Shown: positions 26,501 to 35,212 of the stretch, piece by piece
How the letters are laid out: each line of letters starts with the position of its first letter
Numbering within the stretch: the stretch's first letter is position 1
Source: Candidatus Rhodoblastus alkanivorans
GTDB lineage: Bacteria > Pseudomonadota > Alphaproteobacteria > Rhizobiales > Beijerinckiaceae
Assembly: GCF_022760755.1 (NCBI RefSeq)
Contig: NZ_JAIVFP010000001.1
Location: 2,460,001-2,524,000 of the forward strand
Length of the DNA: 64,000 bases
Direction of reading: 5' to 3'
Translations under genes and position numbers: made by a program
Notes under the pieces: model-generated
The model's database searches: none
What the model was told of the DNA's origin: nothing
What the model saw: the letters and a program-made list of their open reading frames with translations, nothing else

Positions 26501-27709
26501 ATGAATAAGACCGAGTTTCGCGCCACGATTTCGCTTGCAGCCGTCTTCGCCGCGCGGCTGCTTGGCCTGTTCATGATCTATCCGATCTTCATGCATTACG
26601 CTCGCGGCCTGTCAGGCGCGAACGCGCGGACGATCGGCCTGGCGCTTGGGGCTTATGGGCTGACGCAGGGCCTTCTCCAGATTCCGCTTGGGCTGCTCTC
26701 CGACCACATCGGCCGCAAGAAAGTGATCGTCGGCGGTCTGGTGGTGTTCGGCCTGGGCAGCGTCGTGGCGGCTCTTTCCACCTCCATCGGCGGCGTTTTG
26801 CTCGGCCGCATCCTGCAGGGAGCCGGCGCCGTCGGCTCCTCGATCCTTGCCATGGTGGCGGATCTCACCCGCGAAGAGACGCGCACCCGCGCGATGGCCG
26901 TGGTCGGAATCACCATTGGTTTTTCCTTCGCGATCGCCGTTCTCGTTGGTCCGCCGCTCGCCGCGGTCGCCGGTCTGTCCGGCATGTTCTGGCTCACCGC
27001 CGTCTTCGCCCTCGTCGGCATCGCGATCATGCTTCTGCTGGCGCCGACGCCCGATCACGCCGTTCCGCGCGGCGTCAATTGGCCGACGTTCCAGCAGGTG
27101 CTGCATGACGGCGAGTTGCTGCGGCTCGATTTCGCCGTCTTCACGCTCCACGCCATTCTGACGGCGAGCTTCCTGGTCATCCCATCGGTTTTGGATCACG
27201 CGCTGCGCCTGAACGTCGGAAGCGAGTGGAAATTTTATTTGCCGGTCATGATCGTCGCCATGGCGCTGATGGTTCCGGCAATCATCGTCGCGGAGACCCG
27301 CGGTCGGATGAAAGAGGTTTTCGTCGCCGCGGTCGCGGCGATCACGGCGAGTCTGGTGGCGCTCGCCGCGGCCCCGTCGAGCGGCGCCGCGGCTGTGATC
27401 GCTCTGACCGTGTTTTTCACCGCCTTCAACGCCATGGAGGCCATGTTGCCGTCGCTGGTGACGAAATTCGCGCCCGCCTCCGCCAAGGGCGCCGCCACCG
27501 GCGTCTATTCCAGCGCGCAGTTCATCGGAATTTTCGTCGGCGGCGCCGCCGGCGGCTGGATGCTCGCGACGACGGGCGCTTTCGGCGTGTTCGCCATGAC
27601 CATCGCGCTGGCGCTGATCTGGCTGGCGGTTGCTGCCGGCATGCGCGGCCCCGCGCCGCGCCAGAAGAGCCGGACGGGCGCCGTCCAGGCGGGGGTCGAA
27701 AAGGCCTGA
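26501..27709 (+). CDS. Major facilitator superfamily transporter (YajR-like)
   Basis: A 402-residue 12-helix transporter. The signature loop between helices 2 and 3 reads LGLLSDHIGRKKVIVGG, and the N-terminus (RLLGLFMIYPIFMHYARGL) resembles the YajR branch of drug:proton antiporters, but the C-terminal ferredoxin-like domain of E. coli YajR is absent. ATG 26501 was taken because it begins directly before the first helix; AGGGA lies about 10 bases upstream. The substrate is unknown. Confidence 0.9.
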   Translation: MNKTEFRATISLAAVFAARLLGLFMIYPIFMHYARGLSGANARTIGLALGAYGLTQGLLQIPLGLLSDHIGRKKVIVGGLVVFGLGSVVAALSTSIGGVLLGRILQGAGAVGSSILAMVADLTREETRTRAMAVVGITIGFSFAIAVLVGPPLAAVAGLSGMFWLTAVFALVGIAIMLLLAPTPDHAVPRGVNWPTFQQVLHDGELLRLDFAVFTLHAILTASFLVIPSVLDHALRLNVGSEWKFYLPVMIVAMALMVPAIIVAETRGRMKEVFVAAVAAITASLVALAAAPSSGAAAVIALTVFFTAFNAMEAMLPSLVTKFAPASAKGAATGVYSSAQFIGIFVGGAAGGWMLATTGAFGVFAMTIALALIWLAVAAGMRGPAPRQKSRTGAVQAGVEKA

Positions 27710-27814
27710 CGCCCGGCAAAAGCACGAAGGAATTTTTGCCGCTGGCGTCGCCGCACGGCTCTCCCATATCTTGTTCGCGCGAAATTCCGCGCGGCCAAGG
27801 GTGATGGCTGGCTG

Positions 27815-28042
27815 ATGAAACGGCAATTTTTTGGCGCGGTTCTCGCCGTTTGCGGCGTGGCCGCGCTCGCAGCGCCCGCCGCCGAGGCGAAGGGCTGCAT
27901 TCGCGGCGCGATCGCGGGCGGCGTCGCCGGCCATATGGTGCATCACACGATCACGGGCGCAGTCGCCGGATGCCTTGCCGCGCGGCATTACTACAAGCAG
28001 AAGGCGCGGGAACAGCGGCAGCAGCCCGCCGCCGCGCAATAG
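27815..28042 (+). CDS. Small exported glycine-zipper protein
   Basis: A 75-residue protein with a classical signal peptide (MKRQFFGAVLAVCGVAALA, cleavage expected after AEA near residue 25). The mature part carries a Gly/Ala-rich hydrophobic segment (GAIAGGVAGHMVHHTITGAVAG) of glycine-zipper type, then a basic, Gln-rich tail. Glycine zippers pack helices in outer-membrane or periplasmic lipoprotein-like proteins, but this one has no lipobox. A GGGTGATGG stretch precedes the ATG. A strong hairpin follows the gene. The function is unknown. Confidence 0.75.
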   Translation: MKRQFFGAVLAVCGVAALAAPAAEAKGCIRGAIAGGVAGHMVHHTITGAVAGCLAARHYYKQKAREQRQQPAAAQ

Positions 28043-28082
28043 GCCGCCCGAAGCAGGGTCGCGTCGTCCGTCGCGAAAAAAG

Positions 28083-28107
28083 AAAGGGCGGCCCGAGGCC
28101 GCCCTTT
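28083..28107. terminator. Bidirectional intrinsic terminator between the glycine-zipper gene and glnA
   Basis: An 11-base perfect stem, AAAGGGCGGCC and GGCCGCCCTTT, closes a CGA loop. On the minus strand it is followed by TCTTTTTTCG, a good T-tract 20 bases after the glnA stop. On the plus strand CCTTTT follows. Confidence 0.85.
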
Positions 28108-28126
28108 CCTTTTACTGTGCTCTAGC

Positions 28127-29536
28127 TCAGTAGGAATAATACATGTCGAATTCGACCGGGTGCGGCGTCATTTCCATGCGATAGACGTCCTGCATCTTCA
28201 GCTCGATATAGCTGTCGATGAAGTCGTCGTTGAACACGTCGCCGGCCTTCAGGAAGTTGCGGTCCTTGTCGAGGCTGGCGAGCGCCTCGCGCAAGGAGCC
28301 GCACACCGTCGGGATTTTCTTCAGTTCGCGCGGCGGCAGGTCGTAGAGGTCCTTGTCCATCGCGGCGCCGGGATCGATCTTGTTCACGATGCCGTCGAGG
28401 CCGGCCATCAGCATGGCCGAGAAAGCGAGATAGGGATTGGCGGTCGGATCGGGGAAGCGAACCTCGATGCGCTTGGCCTTGGGATTGTTGGTCCACGGAA
28501 TGCGGCAGGACGCCGAGCGGTTGCGGGCCGAATAGGCCAGAAGAACCGGCGCCTCGAAGCCCGGGACCAGACGCTTGTAGGAATTGGTCGACGGGTTGGT
28601 GAAGGCGTTCAGCGCCTTGGCGTGCTTGATGATGCCGCCGATATAGTACAGGCATTCCTGGCTGAGGTCGGCGTATTTGTCGCCCGCCATCACCGGCTTG
28701 CCGGCCTTCCAGATCGACTGGTGGACATGCATGCCCGAACCGTTGTCGCCATAGACCGGCTTCGGCATGAAGGTCGCGGTCTTGCCATAGGAATTGGCGA
28801 CCTGGTGGATGGCGTATTTATAGATCTGGAGATGATCGGCCATGGTCGTCAGGGTGCCGAACTTCATGCCGAGTTCGTGCTGGGCCGAGGCGACCTCGTG
28901 GTGGTGCTTCTCGACATTGACGCCCATCGCCGCCATGGCCGCAAGCATTTCGCCGCGCATGTCCTGGGCGGAATCGACCGGCGGGACCGGGAAATAGCCG
29001 CCCTTGGTGCGGACGCGGTGGCCGAGGTTGCCGCCTTCATAGGGGGTGTCGGCATTCGACGGCAGTTCGCCCGAATCGAGGACGAAGCCGGTGTTGTAGG
29101 GGTCGGCCTTGAAACGCACGTCGTCGAAGACGAAGAATTCGGCTTCCGGGCCGAAAAAAGCGGTGTCGCCGATGCCGGTGTTCTTGAGATAGGCTTCCGC
29201 CTTCTTGGCGATGCCGCGCGGATCGCGGTTATAGGGCTCGCCGGTCATCGGTTCGAGAACGTCGCAGACGATCGAGAGAGTCGAAGCCGAGAAGAAGGGG
29301 TCGATCGTCGCGGTGGCCGGATCGGGCATGAGCTTCATGTCGGATTCGTTGATCGCCTTCCAGCCGGCGATGGACGAACCGTCGAACATCGTGCCTTCCG
29401 AGAACATCTCCTCGTCCACGAGGGCGATGTCGAAGGTCACATGCTGCCATTTGCCGCGCGGGTCGGTGAAGCGAAGATCGACATATTTGATGTCTTCGTC
29501 CTTGATCTTTTGCAGAACGTCCTTGGCAGTCGTCAT
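28127..29536 (-). CDS. glnA: Glutamine synthetase type I
   Basis: A 469-residue class I-beta glutamine synthetase, which makes glutamine from glutamate, ammonia and ATP and is the main entry point for ammonium. The beta-grasp and catalytic domains are full length, with [10 protein letters not shown] and the adenylylation site in [10 protein letters not shown] (Tyr near 398), so activity is likely switched by GlnE. It lies 59 bases downstream of glnB on the same strand, the usual glnBA order in Rhizobiales. Transcription ends at the strong hairpin at 28083-28107. Confidence 0.97.
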   Translation of the reverse strand: MTTAKDVLQKIKDEDIKYVDLRFTDPRGKWQHVTFDIALVDEEMFSEGTMFDGSSIAGWKAINESDMKLMPDPATATIDPFFSASTLSIVCDVLEPMTGEPYNRDPRGIAKKAEAYLKNTGIGDTAFFGPEAEFFVFDDVRFKADPYNTGFVLDSGELPSNADTPYEGGNLGHRVRTKGGYFPVPPVDSAQDMRGEMLAAMAAMGVNVEKHHHEVASAQHELGMKFGTLTTMADHLQIYKYAIHQVANSYGKTATFMPKPVYGDNGSGMHVHQSIWKAGKPVMAGDKYADLSQECLYYIGGIIKHAKALNAFTNPSTNSYKRLVPGFEAPVLLAYSARNRSASCRIPWTNNPKAKRIEVRFPDPTANPYLAFSAMLMAGLDGIVNKIDPGAAMDKDLYDLPPRELKKIPTVCGSLREALASLDKDRNFLKAGDVFNDDFIDSYIELKMQDVYRMEMTPHPVEFDMYYSY

Positions 29537-29595
29537 TGAAGCGCCTCTTGATTTTAGATGACGTTAAAAGCGAGGAAGAGCTGGGAAGGGGGGCG

Positions 29596-30012
<417 letters not shown>

Positions 30013-30145
30013 TTAGCACTGCGGCGCAAGACAAGCCAGCGTCCAGGCGGCGCATTTGGCGTCAAATTGCTTCATCGGGCGGCAACTTCGACCTTTGTCG
30101 ACCCGAAAAGCGGTAAACGCACGATAAACGCGTCAGGCCGGGAGG

Positions 30146-31012
30146 TCATGCAGGCCCTCGGGCGAGCGGCAGGTCGGCGCGGGCGCCCCAATCGCACCAC
30201 GAGCCGTCGTAAACTGGCGTGGCGTCGCGCCCCAGCACGGCGAGGGCGAGCGCGAGGAGAGAGGCGGTGACGCCCGAGCCGCAGGTGGTCACGATCGGCC
30301 GGGAAAGATCGACGCCGGCCTCGGCGAAGGCCGCGTCAAGCTCGGGCGCCGGCTTCAGCCGGCCTTCGGCGAGCAGGGACTCCCACGGCAGGTTGCGCGA
30401 GCCGGGAATATGGCCGGCGCGCAAGCCGGGGCGCGTTTCCGGCTCGTCGCCGCGAAAACGCGCGGCCGAGCGCGCGTCGAGGATCTGCGGAACGCCGACT
30501 TCCCCGGCCTTTGCGCTCGCCGCCATCATGTCGTCCCTCGACGCGACGAGGGTGTGATCGAGCCGGCAGGTGAAGTGGCGCGGTTGCGGCGTGACGCCGC
30601 CTTCGGCGAGTGGACGTCCTTCCGCCATCCATTTGGGCAGGCCGCCGTCGAGGATAACGACGTCACGCTTGCCGAAGACGCGGAAGGTCCACCACACGCG
30701 CGGCGCGGAAAAAAGGCCGAGGCTGTCATAGACGACGATTCTCATGCCGTCGCCGATCCCGAGCGCGCGCATGGCGCTGGAGAAGGCGACCGGATCGGGC
30801 AGCATATGCGGCAGGTCGCTGGTCCGGTCGGCGATGGCGTCGATATCAAAATAGACCGCGCCGGGAATGTGGCGCGCGAGAAATTCGTCGGCTCCGTTGC
30901 GATTGGCCGCCGACAGATGCCAGGAGGCGTCCACGATGGCGATTCCCGGCGCGCCGAGATGTTCGGCGAGCCAATCGGTGGAGACGAAATGATTGTCGTT
31001 CAAACCCGCCAT
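30146..31012 (-). CDS. sseA: 3-mercaptopyruvate sulfurtransferase (tandem rhodanese)
   Basis: A 288-residue enzyme with two rhodanese domains. The C-terminal one has the active-site loop CGSGVTA (Cys near 241), the form found in mercaptopyruvate sulfurtransferases rather than thiosulfate rhodaneses. It transfers sulfur from 3-mercaptopyruvate to thiols or cyanide in cysteine breakdown. It lies just downstream of the cysteine synthase gene on the same strand, with a 166-base gap, so the two may serve linked sulfur metabolism. Confidence 0.92.
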   Translation of the reverse strand: MAGLNDNHFVSTDWLAEHLGAPGIAIVDASWHLSAANRNGADEFLARHIPGAVYFDIDAIADRTSDLPHMLPDPVAFSSAMRALGIGDGMRIVVYDSLGLFSAPRVWWTFRVFGKRDVVILDGGLPKWMAEGRPLAEGGVTPQPRHFTCRLDHTLVASRDDMMAASAKAGEVGVPQILDARSAARFRGDEPETRPGLRAGHIPGSRNLPWESLLAEGRLKPAPELDAAFAEAGVDLSRPIVTTCGSGVTASLLALALAVLGRDATPVYDGSWCDWGARADLPLARGPA

Positions 31013-31178
31013 GCGCGCCCCCTATTTGCGCTTTTATTAGAGGCATTGGCCGAACGATGGCAATCCGCGCCCGCGGGAAAAAGAGCCGGTTGCGCGGGCG
31101 GATTGCCGCGCTCGCAACGACCCGCTTTTCGAGGCTTGGATTCATTTGAGCGAGCAGGATTTTTATCCGAAACCCTGT

Positions 31179-32189
31179 TCAGGCCGATTGCGCGAGCCAG
31201 CCTGGGGCCGGCAGGCCCTTCCCCTGCAGAAAGGCGGGATTGTATAGTTTCGAGGCGTAGCGCGCGCCGGAATCGCACAGCACCGTCACGATGGTCTTAC
31301 CGGGGCCGAGGTCGCGGGCGAGGCGGATCGCCCCGGCGACATTGACGCCCGACGAGCCGCCGAGCAGCAGGCCCTCGTTCTGGGCGAGGTCGAACAGGAT
31401 CGGCAGCATCTCCTCGTCGGGGATCTGATAGGCGACGTCGATCGGCGCGTCGACAAGATTGGCGGTGACGCGGCCCTGGCCGATCCCCTCGGTGATCGAG
31501 GAGCCCGAGGATTTCAACTCGCCCGTGGTGTAATAGGAATAGAGCGCCGCGCCCATCGGGTCGGCAAGGCCGATTTTGATGTCGGCATTGCGGGCCTTGA
31601 GCGCCCGGCCGACGCCGGCGAGCGTCCCGCCCGTGCCGACGGCGCAGATGAAGCCGTCGATCTTGCCGCCGAGTTGGTCGTAAATTTCCGGGCCGGTGGT
31701 CTCCTCATGGCCGCGCCGGTTCGCGACATTGTCGAACTGGTTGGCCCAGATCGCGCCGCCGGGCGACTTTTCCGCGAGCTCCGCCGCGAGACGGCCGGAA
31801 TATTTCACGTAATTGTCGGGGTTGGAATAGGGGACGGCCGGAACCTCGATCAGCTCGGCGCCTTGCAGGCGCAATAGGCTTTTCTTCTCTTCCGACTGGG
31901 TGTTGGGAATGACGATGACAGTGCGATAGCCGAGCGCATTGGCGACCAGAGCCAGGCCGATGCCGGTATTGCCCGCCGTGCCCTCGACAATGGTTCCGCC
32001 GGGATTGAGCGCGCCGGATTGAATGGCGTCGCGGATGATGGCGAGCCCCGCGCGGTCCTTGACCGAGCCGCCAGGATTCATGAATTCCGCCTTGCCGTAG
32101 ATCGCGCATCCGGTCGCCTCGGAGGCGGCGCGCAATTTGATAAGCGGCGTGTCGCCGATGGCTTCGAGAACCGATTGCGTGACCTTCAT
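31179..32189 (-). CDS. cysK: Cysteine synthase A-like PLP enzyme
   Basis: A 336-residue fold-type II PLP enzyme that makes cysteine from O-acetylserine and sulfide. The PLP lysine is in GGSVKDRAG (Lys44). The substrate loop reads EGTAGNTGIGLA and the PLP phosphate loop is GTGGTLAG. The TAGNTG form instead of TSGNTG is common in one alphaproteobacterial branch. ATG 32189 was chosen over a TTG five codons upstream because GGGA lies about 7 bases before it. Cystathionine beta-synthase-like activity cannot be excluded from sequence. Confidence 0.9.
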   Translation of the reverse strand: MKVTQSVLEAIGDTPLIKLRAASEATGCAIYGKAEFMNPGGSVKDRAGLAIIRDAIQSGALNPGGTIVEGTAGNTGIGLALVANALGYRTVIVIPNTQSEEKKSLLRLQGAELIEVPAVPYSNPDNYVKYSGRLAAELAEKSPGGAIWANQFDNVANRRGHEETTGPEIYDQLGGKIDGFICAVGTGGTLAGVGRALKARNADIKIGLADPMGAALYSYYTTGELKSSGSSITEGIGQGRVTANLVDAPIDVAYQIPDEEMLPILFDLAQNEGLLLGGSSGVNVAGAIRLARDLGPGKTIVTVLCDSGARYASKLYNPAFLQGKGLPAPGWLAQSA

Positions 32190-32256
32190 GACAATCCCGA
32201 CCAAATTTTGTCGCCAAGCTAGCGGCGCGGCGAGCGGCCTGCAAGGGTGGCGCCGG

Positions 32257-33690
32257 TCAGGCGGTCATCATAGTGAAGGCGTCGAGCGCGCGGCGGCGGG
32301 CGAAGTCGTGATCGACGATTGGGCGCGGATAGGTCTCGCCGAGCCGCAGGCCGGCTTCGGCGAGCACAGATGCCGGCGCGGCCCAGGGCTTGTGGAGGCA
32401 GGACATCGGAAGTCCGGCCAGTTCGGGGCAGTGAGCCCGGACATAGGCCCCGTCGGGGTCGAATTTCTCGCCCTGAAGCACGGGGTTGAAGATGCGGAAA
32501 TAAGGCGCGGCGTCGGCGCCGCAGCCGGCAACCCATTGCCAGCTCGCGGCGTTGTTCGCCTCGTCGGCGTCGATGAGCGTGTCCCAGAACCAGCTTTCGC
32601 CCTCGCGCCAGTCGATCAGCAGGTGTTTGGTGAGAAAAGAGGCCACGACCATGCGGGCGCGGTTGTGCATAAAGCCCGTGGTCCATAATTCGCGCATGGC
32701 GGCGTCCACCACCGGATAGCCGGTTTCGCCGCGCCGCCACGCCGGGAGGTCTTTTTGCGCCGAATCGTCCGCGCGATAGGGAAAGCCGTCGAAGCGCGGG
32801 TTGAAATTGCGCCAGGCGAGGTCGGGATTGGCATAGAGCAGATGACAGGAAAATTCGCGCCAGCCGAGTTCGGCCAGAAACTTGTCCGCGCCCGGATGCG
32901 GCGGGGCGGCGGAAATAATCTGGCGCGGCGAAATCTCGCCGAAATGGAGATGGGCCGAGAGACGCGACGTGGCGTCGCGGTCGAGGCGGTCGCGATTCGT
33001 CGCGTAATGTTCGACCGTATGGTCGAGGAATTCGCCGAGCCTTTTCCGTGCACCGGCCTCGCCGGCGTCGGGGTCGGGAAAGCCTGCCGCCCAGTTCGGC
33101 CGGCTCGGGGCGAGGCGCAGCGCCTCCCGGGCGAGACTCTGGGGCGCGCCGGCTGGCCAGGGCGCGGCCGAAAGCCGTTCCGGCGCGGGCAGGGGCGGCG
33201 GCGGCGCGATCTTTTCGCGCAGCGCGCGCCAGAACGGGGTGAAGACTTTGAAAGCGCCGCCCGATTTTGAAATGACCTGCCACGGTTCGGCAAGCAGGGA
33301 GGCGTTGCAGCTGTATGCCTCGCGGCCCTGTTCGCGCAGAGCCTGTTTCAGCCGGATGTCGAGCGCGATTTCCGCGCCGCTATAGCGGCGGCTCCAGAAA
33401 ATGCGCTGCGCGTTTGCGGCGCGCGCGACTTCCGGAAGCAGCGTTTCGGCAGGGCCGCGCAGAAAATGCAACTCGCCGCCGCGCGACGCCAGCTCCCTTT
33501 CCAGCGCCGCCAGGGCGCGGTCCAGCCGCCAAAGGCTGGCGCCGCCGGGCGGGCGCAGGCCCGGGCTTTCGGCGTCGAGTATATAAAGGCAGAGCAGGGG
33601 CAGGCCGCTCGCCGCCGCCATGGCGAGGGTCGGATGGTCGGAGACGCGGAGATCGTTGCGGAACCAGACGAGCGCGCAGGGTTGGGGCAT
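32257..33690 (-). CDS. phrB: Deoxyribodipyrimidine photolyase
   Basis: A 477-residue class I photolyase/cryptochrome family flavoprotein that repairs cyclobutane pyrimidine dimers using blue light. The N-terminal alpha/beta antenna domain begins LVWFRNDLRVSDHPTL, and the C-terminal FAD domain includes the segments FMHNRARMVVASFLTKHLL and DADEANNAASWQWVAG. Length and motifs fit CPD photolyase rather than plant-type cryptochrome. It stands alone on the minus strand, 67 bases before the cysteine synthase start. Confidence 0.94.
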   Translation of the reverse strand: MPQPCALVWFRNDLRVSDHPTLAMAAASGLPLLCLYILDAESPGLRPPGGASLWRLDRALAALERELASRGGELHFLRGPAETLLPEVARAANAQRIFWSRRYSGAEIALDIRLKQALREQGREAYSCNASLLAEPWQVISKSGGAFKVFTPFWRALREKIAPPPPLPAPERLSAAPWPAGAPQSLAREALRLAPSRPNWAAGFPDPDAGEAGARKRLGEFLDHTVEHYATNRDRLDRDATSRLSAHLHFGEISPRQIISAAPPHPGADKFLAELGWREFSCHLLYANPDLAWRNFNPRFDGFPYRADDSAQKDLPAWRRGETGYPVVDAAMRELWTTGFMHNRARMVVASFLTKHLLIDWREGESWFWDTLIDADEANNAASWQWVAGCGADAAPYFRIFNPVLQGEKFDPDGAYVRAHCPELAGLPMSCLHKPWAAPASVLAEAGLRLGETYPRPIVDHDFARRRALDAFTMMTA

Positions 33691-33843
33691 AAGGCGGGCG
33701 AAGCGGAGAGGTCGACTTTGCTGTTACGCAGAAATAGCGCGCAAGTTCACTGCGATCTGTTGCGGCAGTTACGGGTTCCTCGGCCACATCGGTTGAGCTA
33801 GGTTCGCTTCCGGGGGATCAAATTGGCTTTTGAGGAGATTCCG

Positions 33844-34260
33844 ATGTCGCCCGTCCGCATATTGGCCGCCGCCCTGCTGCTGTCCGCCGCCTCATCCGCC
33901 GGCGCCGCGGAAACCCCGCTGGACTCCGCCGTGGCCACGGGCGCCCATCTGTTCGCCACGGCGACTTTCGGCGGCAATGGACACACCTGTGAAAGCTGCC
34001 ACCAGAATGGAGGCAAGGGGCCGGGCCAGATCGGAGACCGCCAATTGCCCAGCCTGGTCAACGCCGCCGCCATTTATCCCCGCTTCAGCCGCGGCGCCGG
34101 CAAGGTGGTCACGCTCGAAGGCCAGGTGCAGTCCTGCATCAAGAACGGCCTGCGCGGGACGCCGCCCGAACTCGGCAGTCCCGAGCTGGTCGCGATCACC
34201 GCTTATCTCGGATCGATCGCCAAAGGCCAAAAGATCGACATCGGCGGCGCCCCCAAGTGA
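33844..34260 (+). CDS. Exported mono-heme c-type cytochrome, TsdA/SoxA-like
   Basis: A 138-residue periplasmic cytochrome. A signal peptide ends near AGAAE (about residue 23). The single heme site is CESCH (Cys49, Cys52, His53). After it there is no methionine at all, so the common His/Met ligation is not possible. A conserved-looking Cys98 in VQSCIKNGLRG sits where TsdA/SoxA-type cytochromes place a distal Cys ligand region. ATG 33844 was chosen because GAGGAG lies 6-8 bases upstream; an earlier in-frame start at 33823 would spoil the signal peptide. The electron partner is unknown. Confidence 0.88.
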   Translation: MSPVRILAAALLLSAASSAGAAETPLDSAVATGAHLFATATFGGNGHTCESCHQNGGKGPGQIGDRQLPSLVNAAAIYPRFSRGAGKVVTLEGQVQSCIKNGLRGTPPELGSPELVAITAYLGSIAKGQKIDIGGAPK

Positions 34261-34293
34261 ATAATCTCGCCAAGTGAGGCGTCCCCGCTCGGC

Positions 34294-34569
34294 TCACGCC
34301 GCCTTGCCGACTTCCATCAGCAGCCGCTCGGTGCGGGCGTCTTCGATGCGGTTGACGAGCTTGGCCGCCTCGTGGATGTCGCGCTGGGTCTTGGTCAGCG
34401 TCACGCAGGTCTGAACCAGCATCACCACGCCCATGGCGAGATAGCCCTTCATCCAGATATCGACCGGCAGATAAAGGATGCCGCCGCAGACCATGATCAG
34501 GGAGACGGCGAAGGACGCGACGGTAAAGCTTTTCCAGGCCTGGCTATGGGTTTCGACCGGATTGTTCAT
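34294..34569 (-). CDS. YiaA/YiaB-like two-helix inner-membrane protein
   Basis: A 91-residue protein with two transmembrane helices (about residues 14-34 and 40-60) and a charged C-terminal tail, matching the YiaAB two-helix domain. Such genes often accompany pspA in alphaproteobacteria, and a pspA remnant indeed lies just upstream on the same strand (34612-34850). Loss of the partner may leave this gene without its usual context. The molecular function of the family is unknown. Confidence 0.85.
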   Translation of the reverse strand: MNNPVETHSQAWKSFTVASFAVSLIMVCGGILYLPVDIWMKGYLAMGVVMLVQTCVTLTKTQRDIHEAAKLVNRIEDARTERLLMEVGKAA

Positions 34570-34611
34570 GTGAAGTCTCCATTGCGTTTCGATTGAAGGG
34601 AAAGCCTGGCG

Positions 34612-34850
34612 TCACGCCGCCGCGCCGGATTGGGTCTTGGCTTTCAGCCGGGCGAGCACATCGTCCGCTGTGGTCTTAACTTTCGGGCCGAAGCCGGCGG
34701 CCGCGAGCTGTTCCGCGACGCGCGCCGGCGCGACGGAAGCATCGATTTCGTCCAAAGCTTTCTCGGCCGCGACGGCTTCCGTCTGACGCTGGCGCAGGCG
34801 GGCGAGGGTGGTTTCGGCCTCCGAAAGGGTCGCCTCTTGCGGCCAGGCGG
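34612..34850 (-). pseudogene. pspA: pspA (PspA/IM30) C-terminal remnant
   Basis: About 78 codons with the character of the C-terminal end of alphaproteobacterial PspA/IM30: a coiled-coil phrase EAETTLARLRQRQ, then VAEQLAAAGFGP and TTADDVLARLKAK. PspA normally has about 220 residues of coiled coil before this and protects the inner membrane. Upstream of about 34850 the frame stays open but turns into the shadow of the TetR-like piece on the other strand, so the N-terminal two thirds, start codon and promoter are gone. The YiaA-like gene lies downstream as in intact loci. Confidence 0.65.
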
Positions 34851-34860
34851 GATCGATACG

Positions 34861-35103
34861 GCCGCGGCCGATCAGTTGGCCTTGTTCCGTTTCATTCTCG
34901 AACCTTTGCGCGCGCTCATTCCGGAGACGGCGGAGGAAGAGCGCCAATATTGGGCGCAAAGCCTGTTCAGCGCCGTCCACGGCGTGGTCGCGCTCGGCCT
35001 CGAAAGGAAATTCGTCGCCGTGCCGCCGGAACGTCTGGACGAGCAGATCGAACGTTTCGTCCACGCGATCTGCGCCGGCATCGAGGCTGCGGGGCCCCAT
35101 TGA
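34861..35103 (+). pseudogene. TetR-family regulator C-terminal remnant
   Basis: About 80 codons (DQLALFRFILEPLRALIPET onward, then FSAVHGVVALGLERKF and a final helix) resemble the C-terminal ligand/dimer domain of TetR regulators of the WHG type. No helix-turn-helix or start codon precedes it; the upstream sequence is the antisense of the pspA remnant. The two fragments touch at 34850-34861, with both N-termini missing, as expected if one deletion removed a divergent pspA-tetR promoter and both 5' ends. A terminator hairpin follows at 35136. Confidence 0.55.
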
Positions 35104-35135
35104 GGTCGTTGCGCATGGGGAGCCCCAAAAGCGCG

Positions 35136-35161
35136 AAGCCGGAGGCTGAAACCTCCGGCTT
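35136..35161. terminator. Intrinsic terminator between the tetR remnant and the RTX gene
   Basis: AAGCCGGAGG and CCTCCGGCTT form a 10-base perfect stem around CTGAAA, followed on the plus strand by TGCGTTTCG. It lies 33 bases after the tetR remnant stop and 51 bases beyond the RTX gene stop, so it can serve both strands. Confidence 0.7.
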
Positions 35162-35212
35162 TGCGTTTCGGCCGCGCGCGTGAACTGGCCGCCAGGACGG
35201 GCAGGGCGTCCG

